From positions 1 through 64,000 of the forward strand of contig NZ_FNRA01000008.1 in NCBI RefSeq assembly GCF_900107535.1: a stretch of DNA of 64,000 bases, written 5' to 3'. Source of the stretch: Pedobacter hartonius (GTDB taxonomy: Bacteria > Bacteroidota > Bacteroidia > Sphingobacteriales > Sphingobacteriaceae). Numbering within the stretch: the stretch's first letter is position 1; every line of letters starts with the position of its first letter. A program made the position numbers and the translations under genes. A model generated the notes under the pieces. The model saw only the letters and a list, made by a program, of their open reading frames with translations. It searched no databases and was not told the origin of the DNA. Of the stretch, positions 24,533-34,175 are shown piece by piece.

Positions 24533-25774
24533 TCAATTCTTATTTGAGAGCTGAGTTACAAAATTTAGCATATCAGGAAGGATATTACGCTTATCAAGAT
24601 ATTTTTCTGCGTACTTCCTGGCATTCTTTCTGCAAGGTTCGTGGTCATTTTCCACTATGTTTATGATGGCTGCCCCCAACAGGTCTTCGCGTTCTGCTTC
24701 AACGATCACACCCATTCCATGCTCCGTGATCACATCATGGAGTGTTGTTCCCGGGTTGGCGGTCACCAGCGCTAATCCACCCACCGCAAGAATGGTGGTC
24801 AGCTTTGAAGGCATTACCAGGTCACTGGCATTGGCCTTTTGCAAAACGAGGTGGATATCAGCCATATTCAGGAATTCATTAAACACATCAAAACCCTGCA
24901 GTGGTAAAAATTCCAGGTTAGGCAGTTGCTTTTCCGTTGTCATCCTGATGAGTTCCTGCTTATACGGACCTGTACCGCAGATCACAAATTGTATATTTTC
25001 ATACGCTTTCAGATTTTCAGCAATTCTGATTAAGCTATCCAGACCTTGTTTTTCCCCTATGCTTCCGGAATACAGGACCACATAGTCGTCCCTTTTAAAG
25101 CCCCATTTGGTTTTCAGCCCATTCCGGTCCGGTAAAGGATAAAATGTTTCAGTATCCACCCAGTTAGGAAAGAACGTAATTCTTTTGGGAATCTTATTTC
25201 CAACCCGTTTCATCATTCCTTCAGATATGGTACTGATAAAGTCCATTTTTCTGAGAATGAAATATTCGATGGAAAACAACATGTCGAACATCCATTTATA
25301 CCGCAGCATCTTCAATTCTTTTGCAGCCTCAATCTGCAGGTCCTGTACGTGGTACAGGATACGGCCACCCTTGAAAAATCTGTAGAAGAGGGCAAGAATA
25401 GCCAAATGGAAAGGTGGCGCAATGGCAATGATCAGATCCTGTTTGGGTTTAAACAACATTTTCAGCACTGCAAAGCCTGCGGAAACAAAAAATACTGATT
25501 CATGTATCAGCCGCTTTAATCCGGATGGTTTAGATGGGATATAGAGCGGACAGCGATAGATCTTCAAATTTCCGTCGAACATGGTTTCATTTATATACCA
25601 GTTCCCTTTATACGGCTCCTGTACTTTCCAGTTCGGATAATAGGGAAAGCCGGTGATCATGGTCGTTTCATGGCCCTGCTCTGCCATCCAGGAAACCATC
25701 TCCCCGGTATACTTACCGATGCCCGTCAGTTCTGGTAAGCAGTTGATTCCTAAAACTAATATCCTTTTTTTCAT
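24533..25774 (-). CDS. WcaI-like glycosyltransferase (family 4)
   Basis: 413 residues from the ATG at 25774, which overlaps the stop of the WcaF-like gene as ATGA; another ATG lies two codons upstream. The sequence strongly resembles colanic-acid transferase WcaI: NCLPELTGIGKYTGEMVSWM, TGFPYYPNW, HVQDLQIEAAKEL and, in the GT-B C-terminal half, VVLYSGSIGEKQGLDSLI and PSKLTTILAVGGLAL. It should add a sugar (often fucose in colanic acid) to a lipid-linked chain on the cytoplasmic face. The acceptor here is unknown. Confidence 0.88.
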   Translation of the reverse strand: MKKRILVLGINCLPELTGIGKYTGEMVSWMAEQGHETTMITGFPYYPNWKVQEPYKGNWYINETMFDGNLKIYRCPLYIPSKPSGLKRLIHESVFFVSAGFAVLKMLFKPKQDLIIAIAPPFHLAILALFYRFFKGGRILYHVQDLQIEAAKELKMLRYKWMFDMLFSIEYFILRKMDFISTISEGMMKRVGNKIPKRITFFPNWVDTETFYPLPDRNGLKTKWGFKRDDYVVLYSGSIGEKQGLDSLIRIAENLKAYENIQFVICGTGPYKQELIRMTTEKQLPNLEFLPLQGFDVFNEFLNMADIHLVLQKANASDLVMPSKLTTILAVGGLALVTANPGTTLHDVITEHGMGVIVEAEREDLLGAAIINIVENDHEPCRKNARKYAEKYLDKRNILPDMLNFVTQLSNKN

Positions 25775-26340
25775 GACCATCTTTGTTTGATATAAACTGC
25801 GGGATTACCTTTATATATTCCGTTGGACGCCAGGTTACCGGTCACCACAGACCCTGCGGTAACCACGGTATCTGTACCTATCGTCACCCCTGGTGACACA
25901 AATACCGAAGCACCTACCCAGGCACCGTCCATCAGCGTGATCGGCCCGTTGCGATAGGGCATTTCCGGTACTCTGAAATCATGATTTCCACCGCATAAAA
26001 ATGCCCTTTGCGAGATGCATACATCGTTACCAACCCGCAGCGGTTCGAAATTCAGCAGAAAGGCCTCTTCGCCGATCCATACATCATTTCCGAGGATCAG
26101 TTTCCATGGAAAATGGATATTCACCCGGGGTTTAATATTTACGCCTGTGCCTACTTTTGCGCCAAACAAACGCAGCAAACCACATTTCAGCGCATTAGGA
26201 TAAGGAAGAGCCGATAAAAAGAAGACGGTCTTTATCAGATACCAGCTGATCTCCTTTAACTTACCTGCACCCCTGTCCAGCCCTATGGAGGAATTAAACC
26301 CTCCCAGGTTTACTTTAGATTTATGTATTTCGCCAACCAT
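25771..26340 (-). CDS. WcaF-like acetyltransferase (left-handed beta helix)
   Basis: 189 residues. It resembles colanic-acid acetyltransferase WcaF: a start region with NLGGFNSSIGLDRGAGKLKE, then hexapeptide-repeat turns (GAKVGTGVNIKPRVNI, LGNDVWIGEEAFLLN, VCISQRAFLCGGNHDF with the usual catalytic His, GAWVGASVFVSPGVTIGTD). It should acetylate a sugar of the repeat unit using acetyl-CoA. It starts 1 nt after the family 2 transferase ends and overlaps wcaI by 4 nt, so the three are certainly cotranscribed. Confidence 0.9.
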   Translation of the reverse strand: MVGEIHKSKVNLGGFNSSIGLDRGAGKLKEISWYLIKTVFFLSALPYPNALKCGLLRLFGAKVGTGVNIKPRVNIHFPWKLILGNDVWIGEEAFLLNFEPLRVGNDVCISQRAFLCGGNHDFRVPEMPYRNGPITLMDGAWVGASVFVSPGVTIGTDTVVTAGSVVTGNLASNGIYKGNPAVYIKQRWS

Positions 26341-26341
26341 A

Positions 26342-27133
26342 TTACGCTTCGGTATCCTTCTTTAATTTTTCTTCTTCAATTATTCTCAATGCCAATATGA
26401 TCTCCACCATGGTACGCTGTAAGGTATAGTGCCATCCCCGCCATCCGTTAAAAATCAGTCCTTTCACAAACAGGGAATAAAAAAATACGATAAAAGGTGC
26501 AAAAATCTTGGTTTTCCTGATCTTCGAGCTCATTGGCAGTGGCTCGCCGGAGCTATTCACTAATTTATTGCATTCCTTGATCGCATAGCCGTCCTGGTTA
26601 CTCAGCCATCTGCTCAGGGATTTACGGTCGTCATGAAGAATAACCGCCGCATACATCCCGGTAGTGCCATTAATTTTCAGGCGCTGTGTATGGCCGTCAT
26701 CATAGTAATGGCATTCAGCCTTTCTAAATAAGACCGGTCTTGGAGTGGTATTGTCTTTCAGCAGCGGTTTTCCAAAAACCAGGAATTTGAAGTTCGTTTC
26801 ATAGGCTGTATCTTTTCCCGATGCCACATATTTTTTTGTCTCCTCAATAAAATCATCCGGAAGCACATAATCTGCATCGAGGCTCAGGATCCATTCACTT
26901 TGCAGCAGGGAAAGGCCAAAGTTCCATTGTTGTCCATGTGTATCAAACGGGCGCTGTACCACAACGGTATTTGGATAGGCCGCAGCAATTTCTAAGGTAG
27001 CATCCGTGCTAAAGCTGTCCAGGATCACTACCTTTTCCAGCCAGGTAAGCTTATCCAGCACCCTTTTTAAATTGGGTTCCTCGTTCTTTGTTAAGATTAA
27101 AGCCTGGAGTAGAGTTGAGTTGAGTGTATCCAT
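26342..27133 (-). CDS. Family 2 glycosyltransferase
   Basis: 263 residues from the ATG at 27133 (MDTLNSTLLQALILTKNEEP), which is 10 nt past the end of the previous gene; an in-frame start at 27169 would overlap that gene. The GT-A fold features are present: ALILTKNEEPNLKRVLDKL, VVILDSFSTDATLEIA, the DxD-like SLDADYVLPDDF, and a C-terminal membrane-associating stretch (FAPFIVFFYSLFVKGLIF). It is of the WaaE/WcaA type. It adds a sugar to the growing chain; the donor cannot be read from sequence. Confidence 0.88.
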   Translation of the reverse strand: MDTLNSTLLQALILTKNEEPNLKRVLDKLTWLEKVVILDSFSTDATLEIAAAYPNTVVVQRPFDTHGQQWNFGLSLLQSEWILSLDADYVLPDDFIEETKKYVASGKDTAYETNFKFLVFGKPLLKDNTTPRPVLFRKAECHYYDDGHTQRLKINGTTGMYAAVILHDDRKSLSRWLSNQDGYAIKECNKLVNSSGEPLPMSSKIRKTKIFAPFIVFFYSLFVKGLIFNGWRGWHYTLQRTMVEIILALRIIEEEKLKKDTEA

Positions 27134-27143
27134 TACATTTATA

Positions 27144-28292
27144 TTATTTACCGCTGTTATTTGTATCAATGATTTTTTGGTATTGTGTAGTGTAGTTCAT
27201 GACCAGTTTCTTTTCCGAGAAAGTCTCCTCGATCACTGATCTTCCGTTTTTCCTGATCCAGTCCAGGCGATCACGGTCGGCATGGGCAATGGTAAGCGTT
27301 TCCACCACATTATCCACATCCAGTGAAGAGACCCAGCCCACATAGTTATCATTTACAAATGTGGAAAGTGCCACTTCCTTCGAAATCAATACCGGGGTGC
27401 CCATATGCAGCGATTCGACTACTACATTGGCAAAGTTTTCATTCAGAGAGACCAGTACAAAGAGATCGGCATTCATCAGCGCTTTGAACTTTGCATCCCG
27501 GTCAAGCCAGCCCAACCATTCTACCTGATCGCCGATCTTTAGTTTGACCGACAAATCTTTTAATTTTTCTGTGTATTCTATATCCCCTGAACCGGCTATT
27601 TTTAAAACCACCGGAAAGGACAGTTTGCTAATTGCATTCAGCAAAATTTCTATTCCTTTTTTAGGATGCACCCTGGACATAAAAATCAGGGTAAAAATCT
27701 CATTTTCAGTTTTTACGATCGGCAGGTCAGGTAGGGTTACGTTATTCGGTGCTATAAAACCTTTGCAGCTGCCGAGCACACTTATAAATTCATCATACTC
27801 CACCTGTGCAGTGGCATGCAGCCATGATTTAGACAGCGCCCATTTTCCAACGGTCTTGTGAATAATGTTTTTCATCGTTGAATGGCCTGAAGTAAGCACA
27901 TAAGGGCTTAACATTCCCCTTGGCGAGATCACTACTTTCACGCCCCTGATCAGACAGATACAGGTTGCAATGATCACCAGGATGCTCCACCAGGACTGTA
28001 CATTTACGATATCATAACTTTTAACATTTTTCCACAAGTGCAGCCACAAGGCCGGTGAAATATGTGTAGGGTCCTTTGTTACCCGGTTAAAATAAATGAC
28101 GTTTACGCCATCCACATCGATAACTTTCCCTGCTTCTACCGGCAGCTCATCTTCCCCGTTCGCGGTTGTTGTAAACACATCTACGCGGTTCCCTGCCGCG
28201 GCAAGGCCTTCACATAATTTAGACACGGACTCGATTGGTCCGCCATAAATATATGCAGGTTTATAAGAGGGCACGATATGCAGTATCTTCAT
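27144..28292 (-). CDS. Family 4 glycosyltransferase
   Basis: 382 residues, GT-B fold. The N-terminus shows MKILHIVPSYKPAYIYGGPI. The C-terminal donor domain has FIAPNNVTLPDLPIVKTE, FTLIFMSRVHPKKGIEILLN, EWLGWLDRDAKFKALMNADL and the E-x7-E-like FVLVSLNENFANVVVESLHM. It should transfer a sugar from a nucleotide donor with retention. It ends 2 nt inside the operon run that continues from the gene at 28294, consistent with polycistronic transcription. Confidence 0.88.
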   Translation of the reverse strand: MKILHIVPSYKPAYIYGGPIESVSKLCEGLAAAGNRVDVFTTTANGEDELPVEAGKVIDVDGVNVIYFNRVTKDPTHISPALWLHLWKNVKSYDIVNVQSWWSILVIIATCICLIRGVKVVISPRGMLSPYVLTSGHSTMKNIIHKTVGKWALSKSWLHATAQVEYDEFISVLGSCKGFIAPNNVTLPDLPIVKTENEIFTLIFMSRVHPKKGIEILLNAISKLSFPVVLKIAGSGDIEYTEKLKDLSVKLKIGDQVEWLGWLDRDAKFKALMNADLFVLVSLNENFANVVVESLHMGTPVLISKEVALSTFVNDNYVGWVSSLDVDNVVETLTIAHADRDRLDWIRKNGRSVIEETFSEKKLVMNYTTQYQKIIDTNNSGK

Positions 28293-28293
28293 A

Positions 28294-29454
28294 TTAATTC
28301 TTCAACACTTGTTTATAAATACTTTCGATGCTGTCCAACGCATCTTCGAGTTTAAATCTCCGGACATTTGCCAGTCCTTTGTTCACCGCATTTTCCCTTC
28401 CGGCTTCATCCAGCGTTACTGCGGTATTTAATACCACTGCAGCCTCATCAGTCCACTTTTCCTGTAAAGTCTCCGCTGAGGGCCTGCGGCCGATCAGGAA
28501 TGCGGCATCACCAGCTACTTCCAGCATTGGCGCTTCATCCGTAGTAAGCACCAGGGCTCCCGAAGCCATCGCCTCAGCAATCGGCCATCCAAAACCTTCA
28601 GCAATAGAGGGGAACAGAAAAACAGTCGCCCCGGCATAAGCTGCAGAAACAGTCTGATCGTCAATACCCGACAGGAAATGGATATCATTTTTAAAAGGCG
28701 ACAGTTCATATTTTTGCGCCAGTGCAGCCGATGGCTTTTGTCCGATCAGTAAGAGCGAAAGCGCAGTGCCATACAGCTTTCTCCATTTATCATAGATGGC
28801 AATTACGCCTACCCTGTTTTTATACCATTGGTTCCCTCCGATATGCAGGATATAACCATTGGCAAGATCCAGGTTCAGCTTCTTAGTCAGCATTGCCCTT
28901 ACATCAGTTACTACTCCTGGTTTAAACGAAGGGTTCAGCCCGTTGTATACCATTTCAGAAAGCCGTGGTTTGCCGGGAAGAAACTTTTCCAGATCCGCAC
29001 GTGTCTTTTCAGAAACGGAGATAAAATTCTGTCCTTTCGAATAGCCCTTCCTGATAAAGGCCTGGTACTTCTGCCCGCTGGCGGATGTAATGTTCTCAGG
29101 AATTTCCCCGAGTGCCGATCGCTGTGCAAGAAAGTCATGGCAATGGATCACATGCGGACGGTCTGCAATCAGCGGTACATAAGGGCCCAAAGCATGGTCT
29201 GCCACCACATAAAGCACATCATTTCCCTTATCCTTCAGCTTACGTTTTACAGTTTGCGGAAAGACGAGGTACTGATCCATATAACCAAACCACTTTTTCA
29301 GTTTTTTTACCGGGATATTTGAAAATAATGCTTCCGGGCTCCATATTTCTACCTCATGCCCGCGGCGCTGCATTCCTTCTGCCAGCATACTGACAAAACG
29401 GGGCATGCTCTGGGAGCCTAAAAAAGAAGGATGCGCAAAAAACACTATTTTCAT
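28294..29454 (-). CDS. Family 4 glycosyltransferase
   Basis: 386 residues, GT-B fold. It begins MKIVFFAHPSFLGSQSMPRF and has a donor-binding half with LHIGGNQWYKNRVGVIAIYD, FLSGIDDQTVSAAYAGATVF and the acidic signature LFPSIAEGFGWPIAEAMASG. This gene overlaps the upstream Wzy-like gene as ATGA (29451-29454). The likely role is one linkage of the same repeat unit. The specific sugar is not deducible. Confidence 0.88.
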   Translation of the reverse strand: MKIVFFAHPSFLGSQSMPRFVSMLAEGMQRRGHEVEIWSPEALFSNIPVKKLKKWFGYMDQYLVFPQTVKRKLKDKGNDVLYVVADHALGPYVPLIADRPHVIHCHDFLAQRSALGEIPENITSASGQKYQAFIRKGYSKGQNFISVSEKTRADLEKFLPGKPRLSEMVYNGLNPSFKPGVVTDVRAMLTKKLNLDLANGYILHIGGNQWYKNRVGVIAIYDKWRKLYGTALSLLLIGQKPSAALAQKYELSPFKNDIHFLSGIDDQTVSAAYAGATVFLFPSIAEGFGWPIAEAMASGALVLTTDEAPMLEVAGDAAFLIGRRPSAETLQEKWTDEAAVVLNTAVTLDEAGRENAVNKGLANVRRFKLEDALDSIESIYKQVLKN

Positions 29455-30866
29455 GATAATTTCATTTGTACTGTACGCGTTCTGTCATTTATTTTCTCAT
29501 CGTCCGCTTCCGTAACCTTGTTTTTAGCTATGGCAACATCGTTCCTCATCGCGGCAAACAGCAAACCTGTAATTAAAATACTAAAGCCCAAGGAGGTAGG
29601 CTGAGACCATTGTCCCTGCGGAATCAGCAGGAAGCCAAAACTCATCAGCATCCAGGGAAGTATATCGCCCTGTCCGAGACGTTTAAAAGCAAGAAAAAAG
29701 ATTTTGAAGGTCAGCCCTACCCTTATAAAAATGAGTGTCATCCCTAATGCTACCCCAAGCTCTCCAACAAGCCGCCCCCATTCGCCTTCCGAAATCAGGT
29801 AGGTAACTTTTCCCGTCAGCAGCTTACTACCTACACTTGTTCCCATTCCTATTCCATATCCCAGAAAGGGTTCTTCATCGGAATGTTTCAGGGCCCCGAC
29901 CAACCCGCTTAAACCCCTTTCGGCAACTGAATTCACCAGCGTTCCTTCCGATTGACTTGCATTATCAAAGCGGGTAGTTATCGTCTCGGTAGCCGTTTGA
30001 AAAAAGCTAAACTGGCTCAAAACTATCAGACTGACAAAAGAGATGATACCGAACATGATCATTTTACCGGCATGCTGAACGTTACTTACCGTTGCCAGTA
30101 CAGCAAAAAATACTGCAATTCCATCCGAGACAAGTAAGGTCCTGCTAATGGATAACGGAATGGCCATGATAGAAGCCATAGAGGCCATGATCAGAACCGC
30201 CCTGTTGATTTCCTTTTGATTGAGCCAGAAATACATCACGAAGGACGTTACAAACCCGAAAAACAGCGTACATCCATTGGTAAAGGAAAAAGTTCCCGGT
30301 GGCCGGAAATATCCGAGTGCACCACTAAATCCACCGCCCTCGATATCACCGCCTACACCCCTGTTCACCAATGCAGATTGCGGACTGTAAAATTGAAGTC
30401 CAATCAATACCACCATCGGAATAGAGATATATAACAGTACTTTTCCAATCTCCACTACGTCCTTTCGGGTCATTATCCTGCCAATGGCGAATATCAAAGG
30501 AAACTGGATCAGCAGGATCCTGGCCCCGTAGATGGCTACAGGAAGGCTTCCATGGCCAAGGAACATCGCAGAAAATGTACCGATAATGCCAATAATCACT
30601 GTTAATGTCAGATAAAATGACCGTGGAAAAATTCCCTTTTGCCACACCAACGCAATGATCCAGAGTGCCAGAGGGTCACGGATCAGCAATATCGGCGTTG
30701 CCAGGCCCGGTAAAATCCATTTTCTTAACGCCCCTTCAAAGATAAGCAGGAGAAAGTATGTCCAGATTCCCCTTTTGATCAAACGATCAGGATCTGTCCC
30801 GGCCGGCTTTCCGGGTGGATTGGCTTTTCTGTAAGATGCTATATTTTGATTCATAGGGTTCAACAT
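29451..30866 (-). CDS. O-antigen ligase/Wzy-like polymerase
   Basis: 471 residues with about ten to twelve hydrophobic segments and one long periplasmic loop (about 290-360, with DNASQSEGTLVNSVAERGLS and GYGIGMGTSVGSK). This is the layout of Wzy polymerases and WaaL ligases, which join lipid-linked repeat units in the periplasm. These families are hard to separate by sequence. The ATG at 30866 overlaps the preceding stop as TGATG; a second Met four codons on is also possible. A second such protein is encoded at 50924, so the two probably serve different chains. Confidence 0.8.
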   Translation of the reverse strand: MLNPMNQNIASYRKANPPGKPAGTDPDRLIKRGIWTYFLLLIFEGALRKWILPGLATPILLIRDPLALWIIALVWQKGIFPRSFYLTLTVIIGIIGTFSAMFLGHGSLPVAIYGARILLIQFPLIFAIGRIMTRKDVVEIGKVLLYISIPMVVLIGLQFYSPQSALVNRGVGGDIEGGGFSGALGYFRPPGTFSFTNGCTLFFGFVTSFVMYFWLNQKEINRAVLIMASMASIMAIPLSISRTLLVSDGIAVFFAVLATVSNVQHAGKMIMFGIISFVSLIVLSQFSFFQTATETITTRFDNASQSEGTLVNSVAERGLSGLVGALKHSDEEPFLGYGIGMGTSVGSKLLTGKVTYLISEGEWGRLVGELGVALGMTLIFIRVGLTFKIFFLAFKRLGQGDILPWMLMSFGFLLIPQGQWSQPTSLGFSILITGLLFAAMRNDVAIAKNKVTEADDEKINDRTRTVQMKLS

Positions 30867-32104
30867 CAGGTACTCATTATTGCTTCAGACAGTTCCTGTC
30901 CGTATTTTTTCCATGGCCTTAGCCTGGCGGTAGCCATTGCTTCCCTGCCAGCGGCAGCAATCAGCTCAGGCTTACTTATTAATTCTTCAATTTGCGTCTG
31001 GATGGCACTGGTAGACTCTGCTTCAATCAGCCAGCCATTCAGTCCATGTGTGATCAGGTCAGGCCCCGCAGTTCTGTCAGTTGTAATCACAGGTGTGCCC
31101 TGTGACATGGCTTCAGTGATCACCAATCCAAATCCTTCAAAAAGAGAAGGGAAGATCAGCACGTCATGTTCACGCATCAGCTGCAGGATTTCATGATGGG
31201 GAAGACTTGGAATCCATTTATTTTCTTTCAATGCAGCATCCAGCGCCGCACAGTCCGCATTTGTTTTTCTGCCAACCACCGTCAGGTCTACCGCAGCACC
31301 AATATTCTTTACCGCGGCAAATAAGTCGGCAATTCCTTTACGCAGTGAAAGTCCGCCTACAAAGAGCAGTTTTAAAGGTTTATTTGCCGGATTGGCATAA
31401 CTTCTTTCTCTGATCACCTCCGGGAAGCCATAAGGGATCACCTGGATGTTGGGCAAAGCTCCCGGAAAATCCTGCAGTGTCTTTGCCGTAAAACTACTTG
31501 CCACAAAAATCTTATCTGCCAGCCGCAGTTCCTCATCCTTACGGGCAAGCTTTTGCTCCGAGTCCCTGAATCCAGTTAGGGTAGCGGCCCATTCCGGCCA
31601 GCGCTCCTGCGATGTTTTCAGCAGTCGTCTCGCTGCCCTCCAGTACCCGATCGGCAGGTCATAAATATTCGTCAGGCCCATTTTCCTGGCCGCTTTAAAA
31701 GTCTCCAGCGCACCGTCCTCATAGGCATAAACCGAAGTCACGCTTTTTGAGCGGTTCAGTTTCTTCAGGTAAGCTGCAGTAGCGCTATCCAGGTCATGGT
31801 AAACCTTATCCACCGAAGCAAAGCCAGTCTCATGCGCAACAGCACCTTTAAACCCAAGGCGCGGTAAAATATTGCGTGATAATTCCAGCAATGGCCGGGT
31901 ATGTATCAAATCAAAGTCCACAGGGTAAGATCTGCGCAAAAATTCCTTCTTAACCTTGTCAGGAAATAATTTTACGAGACTGCTATCGGGATCGAATGCC
32001 AGCGTAGTGCTGTACGAGGTAAGGATGCCTGCTTCTTTAAAAGAAGAGATTACTGCCCTCAGATTCTGGTTCCCTGTTGGATGACTTAATAAAATCTTTT
32101 CCAT
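30866..32104 (-). CDS. Family 4 glycosyltransferase
   Basis: 412 residues. The N-terminal half is divergent (MEKILLSHPTGNQNLRAVIS), while the C-terminal half is typical GT4: IQVIPYGFPEVIRERSYANP, LKLLFVGGLSLRKGIADLFA, ILQLMREHDVLIFPSLFEGF and GLVITEAMSQGTPVITTD. It should be a retaining transferase acting at the inner membrane. The stop overlaps the start of the Wzy-like gene (TGATG), and the start lies 2 nt after the next transferase, which places it firmly in the operon. Confidence 0.87.
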   Translation of the reverse strand: MEKILLSHPTGNQNLRAVISSFKEAGILTSYSTTLAFDPDSSLVKLFPDKVKKEFLRRSYPVDFDLIHTRPLLELSRNILPRLGFKGAVAHETGFASVDKVYHDLDSATAAYLKKLNRSKSVTSVYAYEDGALETFKAARKMGLTNIYDLPIGYWRAARRLLKTSQERWPEWAATLTGFRDSEQKLARKDEELRLADKIFVASSFTAKTLQDFPGALPNIQVIPYGFPEVIRERSYANPANKPLKLLFVGGLSLRKGIADLFAAVKNIGAAVDLTVVGRKTNADCAALDAALKENKWIPSLPHHEILQLMREHDVLIFPSLFEGFGLVITEAMSQGTPVITTDRTAGPDLITHGLNGWLIEAESTSAIQTQIEELISKPELIAAAGREAMATARLRPWKKYGQELSEAIMST

Positions 32105-32106
32105 GC

Positions 32107-33129
32107 CTAGCGTCTGTATTTAAAAAATTTTTCAAAAACATTTATGTAATCCTGAGCCACATACCTGCTGCTATGCCTTCTCAGTTGTTCATCTGAAGCC
32201 TGTTCCAGTTTCAGCCGTAATTTCGGATCGGCATATACAGCAGACATCTGGCGGTATAAATCATCCGCATCTCCTCTTTTAAACACCAGTCCGGCCTCCC
32301 CAACGGCCTCAGGAAGTCCTCCTCCATCAGAGACGATAGGAATACAACCACAGGCAAGACCTTCCAGGGCAACAATTCCAAAAGGCTCTCTCCACATTGA
32401 AGGCACAAGCAAATACGTATGGCGGTTTAGGATGTCAACAATCTGTTGTCCGCGCAGCGCTCCGGCAAATACGACCAGCTGTTCCAGCCCATATAATTTC
32501 ACCTTAGCTTCAAGACCTTCCTGTTCAGGCCCGCTGCCAATGATCGTCAGGCTGCTTCCTTTGTGTTCTGCGGCAAAGTATTTAAAGGCTTCCAGGGCAA
32601 GACCGGCACCTTTGTCAGATACCAGGCGTCCCAGAAAAACAAAATCCTTTTTAACCGTTACCGAAGGATCTTTCTTAAAGATCTTTTCATTATAGGGGTT
32701 GCCAATCACAATGGCCCTGTCATAGGTACCTTTTCTAACGGCCTCGCTGCAGGCAACCAGTACTGTAGAGGTTCTTATCCAGAACTTTTTCATCATATTG
32801 AGCAGTTTGGCCTTTCCTTTATTGTCTGCGATCCAGGTTTGAATACCCGTGATCAGTGGTTTTCTTAAAAAGACATTCGGCCATGACATCCTTAAGGAGA
32901 GATTATTTTCAAATATTACGTCACACCACAGGATCGATTTAACAATCGTAAAAAATCCGGGGTCGCGAATGATCTGGTAAGAGAAAATCTCCTGCTGATC
33001 AAATTTTGTCCGTGTAAGCAAATGCACTTCATGGCCTGCGGCGATAAACTCCTCAGCCAGCATCTCGGAAATAGACTCAATTCCGCCTATAGCCGGGTAA
33101 AATGAATGTGATAGCAATAATATTTTCAA
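32107..33129 (-). CDS. Family 4 glycosyltransferase (TTG start)
   Basis: 340 residues. The start MKILLLSHSFYPAIGGIESI is exactly where GT4 proteins begin, but its codon is TTG at 33129, preceded by a clear AAAGGAGAAG. The donor domain has KDFVFLGRLVSDKGAGLALE, FAGALRGQQIVDILNRHTYL, LVPSMWREPFGIVALEGLAC and a C-terminal RRHSSRYVAQDYINVFEKFF. It is one of five consecutive-style GT4 genes in this operon. The rare start may lower its expression relative to its neighbours. Confidence 0.87.
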   Translation of the reverse strand: MKILLLSHSFYPAIGGIESISEMLAEEFIAAGHEVHLLTRTKFDQQEIFSYQIIRDPGFFTIVKSILWCDVIFENNLSLRMSWPNVFLRKPLITGIQTWIADNKGKAKLLNMMKKFWIRTSTVLVACSEAVRKGTYDRAIVIGNPYNEKIFKKDPSVTVKKDFVFLGRLVSDKGAGLALEAFKYFAAEHKGSSLTIIGSGPEQEGLEAKVKLYGLEQLVVFAGALRGQQIVDILNRHTYLLVPSMWREPFGIVALEGLACGCIPIVSDGGGLPEAVGEAGLVFKRGDADDLYRQMSAVYADPKLRLKLEQASDEQLRRHSSRYVAQDYINVFEKFFKYRR

Positions 33130-33141
33130 AACTTCTCCTTT
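33130..33141 (-). promoter_or_regulatory. Shine-Dalgarno sequence supporting a TTG start
   Basis: On the minus strand AAAGGAGAAGTT directly precedes the TTG at 33129, with GGAG five bases from the codon. Strong Shine-Dalgarno matches are uncommon here, so this decides the start. Confidence 0.55.
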
Positions 33142-33179
33142 AAAAAATGAATGGCAGCACCTTATACATAAACTTCAAC

Positions 33180-34175
33180 TTATTTCCCTATCAACTTTTT
33201 CAAAGAAGACTTCATACTCATCGGAAGTGCCTGGCGCAGGAAATTTTCGATATTTCTCTTCCTGGTTTTTTGCTTCTCGTCATGCATATAAAAACACGTG
33301 TTCTTTTTAAGGCCGAAATAATTAAACTTCAGCAGGTCATTCTTATAGCCATCGTATAGTTCTACGAGATCCGGGCGGCTGCTGAAATTAAAGCGGTCAT
33401 GATAGGCTGCAATCTGTTCAGGCCGGCCTGGATTATAATGACTGAAATGATAAAATATCAGGGGTACGCCATTCACCATATAACTGCCGTTCACTTTAGT
33501 CAGCACCCTGTCATGCAGGTTCCAGTGTGCCATGTTATAACCCGGGTACTTATCAATATATACGTTGTCAAAATATGCAGGCACGAGGTTCATCCATAAC
33601 TGGTCTACGAAATATCCCCTTGTCAGATCCACAATACAGTCGTAACGCAGTTTATCTTCCCACCATTTCAGCATCTCGAAAGTGCTTTTAGATCTTTTCA
33701 CCGCTAAAAACCCTAAGTTAAAGACACCCGTATTAAAGATGTGGATCTCCGTTGGGAGCGATTTATCATTTTCAGGAATCGGCTGCGTAAAATGTGGTGT
33801 TAATACGATATCATATTGATCAAGTTTAGCTTCCAGATCCGTCAACGGCTGAAAAACCTGAATATCAGGGTCAAAATAAGCGATCTTGTCGGCCTCGGGA
33901 TACTTTTTAAATAAATGGCTGAAATAATAAGGCTTCACAGAGGTAACCAGCTCAACGATGGTATATCTTTTCACCATGTCGTCAAACCCTTCTATAGCCA
34001 GATCTTCTACAAACAGGGTTTCTCCGTCTAAAAAGGACAAATCTACATTGTTGACATTTTTATCTGCAATTCCGTAAATAAAGCGCCAGTCGGGATTTGT
34101 TTTTTTCAACGTTTCTGATAACGATTTAGCCTGTGCTAAATAATTGATGGAACATAAGGTAAAGGCGATCTTCAT
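33180..34175 (-). CDS. GT8-like nucleotide-sugar transferase
   Basis: 331 residues, GT-A-like. It opens MKIAFTLCSINYLAQAKSLS and has a DxD metal site in KIAYFDPDIQVF and a nucleotide-binding region (SHLFKKYPEADKIAYF). It carries IFNTGVFNLGFLAVKRS, the family's typical 'invisible loop' area, and DQLWMNLVPAYFDNVY. The two transferases at 35892 and 37467 have the same DxD context and belong to the same broad group. It should transfer a sugar, probably with retention. It overlaps the upstream gene as ATGA. Confidence 0.78.
   Translation of the reverse strand: MKIAFTLCSINYLAQAKSLSETLKKTNPDWRFIYGIADKNVNNVDLSFLDGETLFVEDLAIEGFDDMVKRYTIVELVTSVKPYYFSHLFKKYPEADKIAYFDPDIQVFQPLTDLEAKLDQYDIVLTPHFTQPIPENDKSLPTEIHIFNTGVFNLGFLAVKRSKSTFEMLKWWEDKLRYDCIVDLTRGYFVDQLWMNLVPAYFDNVYIDKYPGYNMAHWNLHDRVLTKVNGSYMVNGVPLIFYHFSHYNPGRPEQIAAYHDRFNFSSRPDLVELYDGYKNDLLKFNYFGLKKNTCFYMHDEKQKTRKRNIENFLRQALPMSMKSSLKKLIGK

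Noticed and set aside
30866..33129. Possible gene fusion or split among consecutive GT4 genes
   Set aside because: Each has a full N-terminal and C-terminal GT-B half and normal length, so they are separate intact genes.
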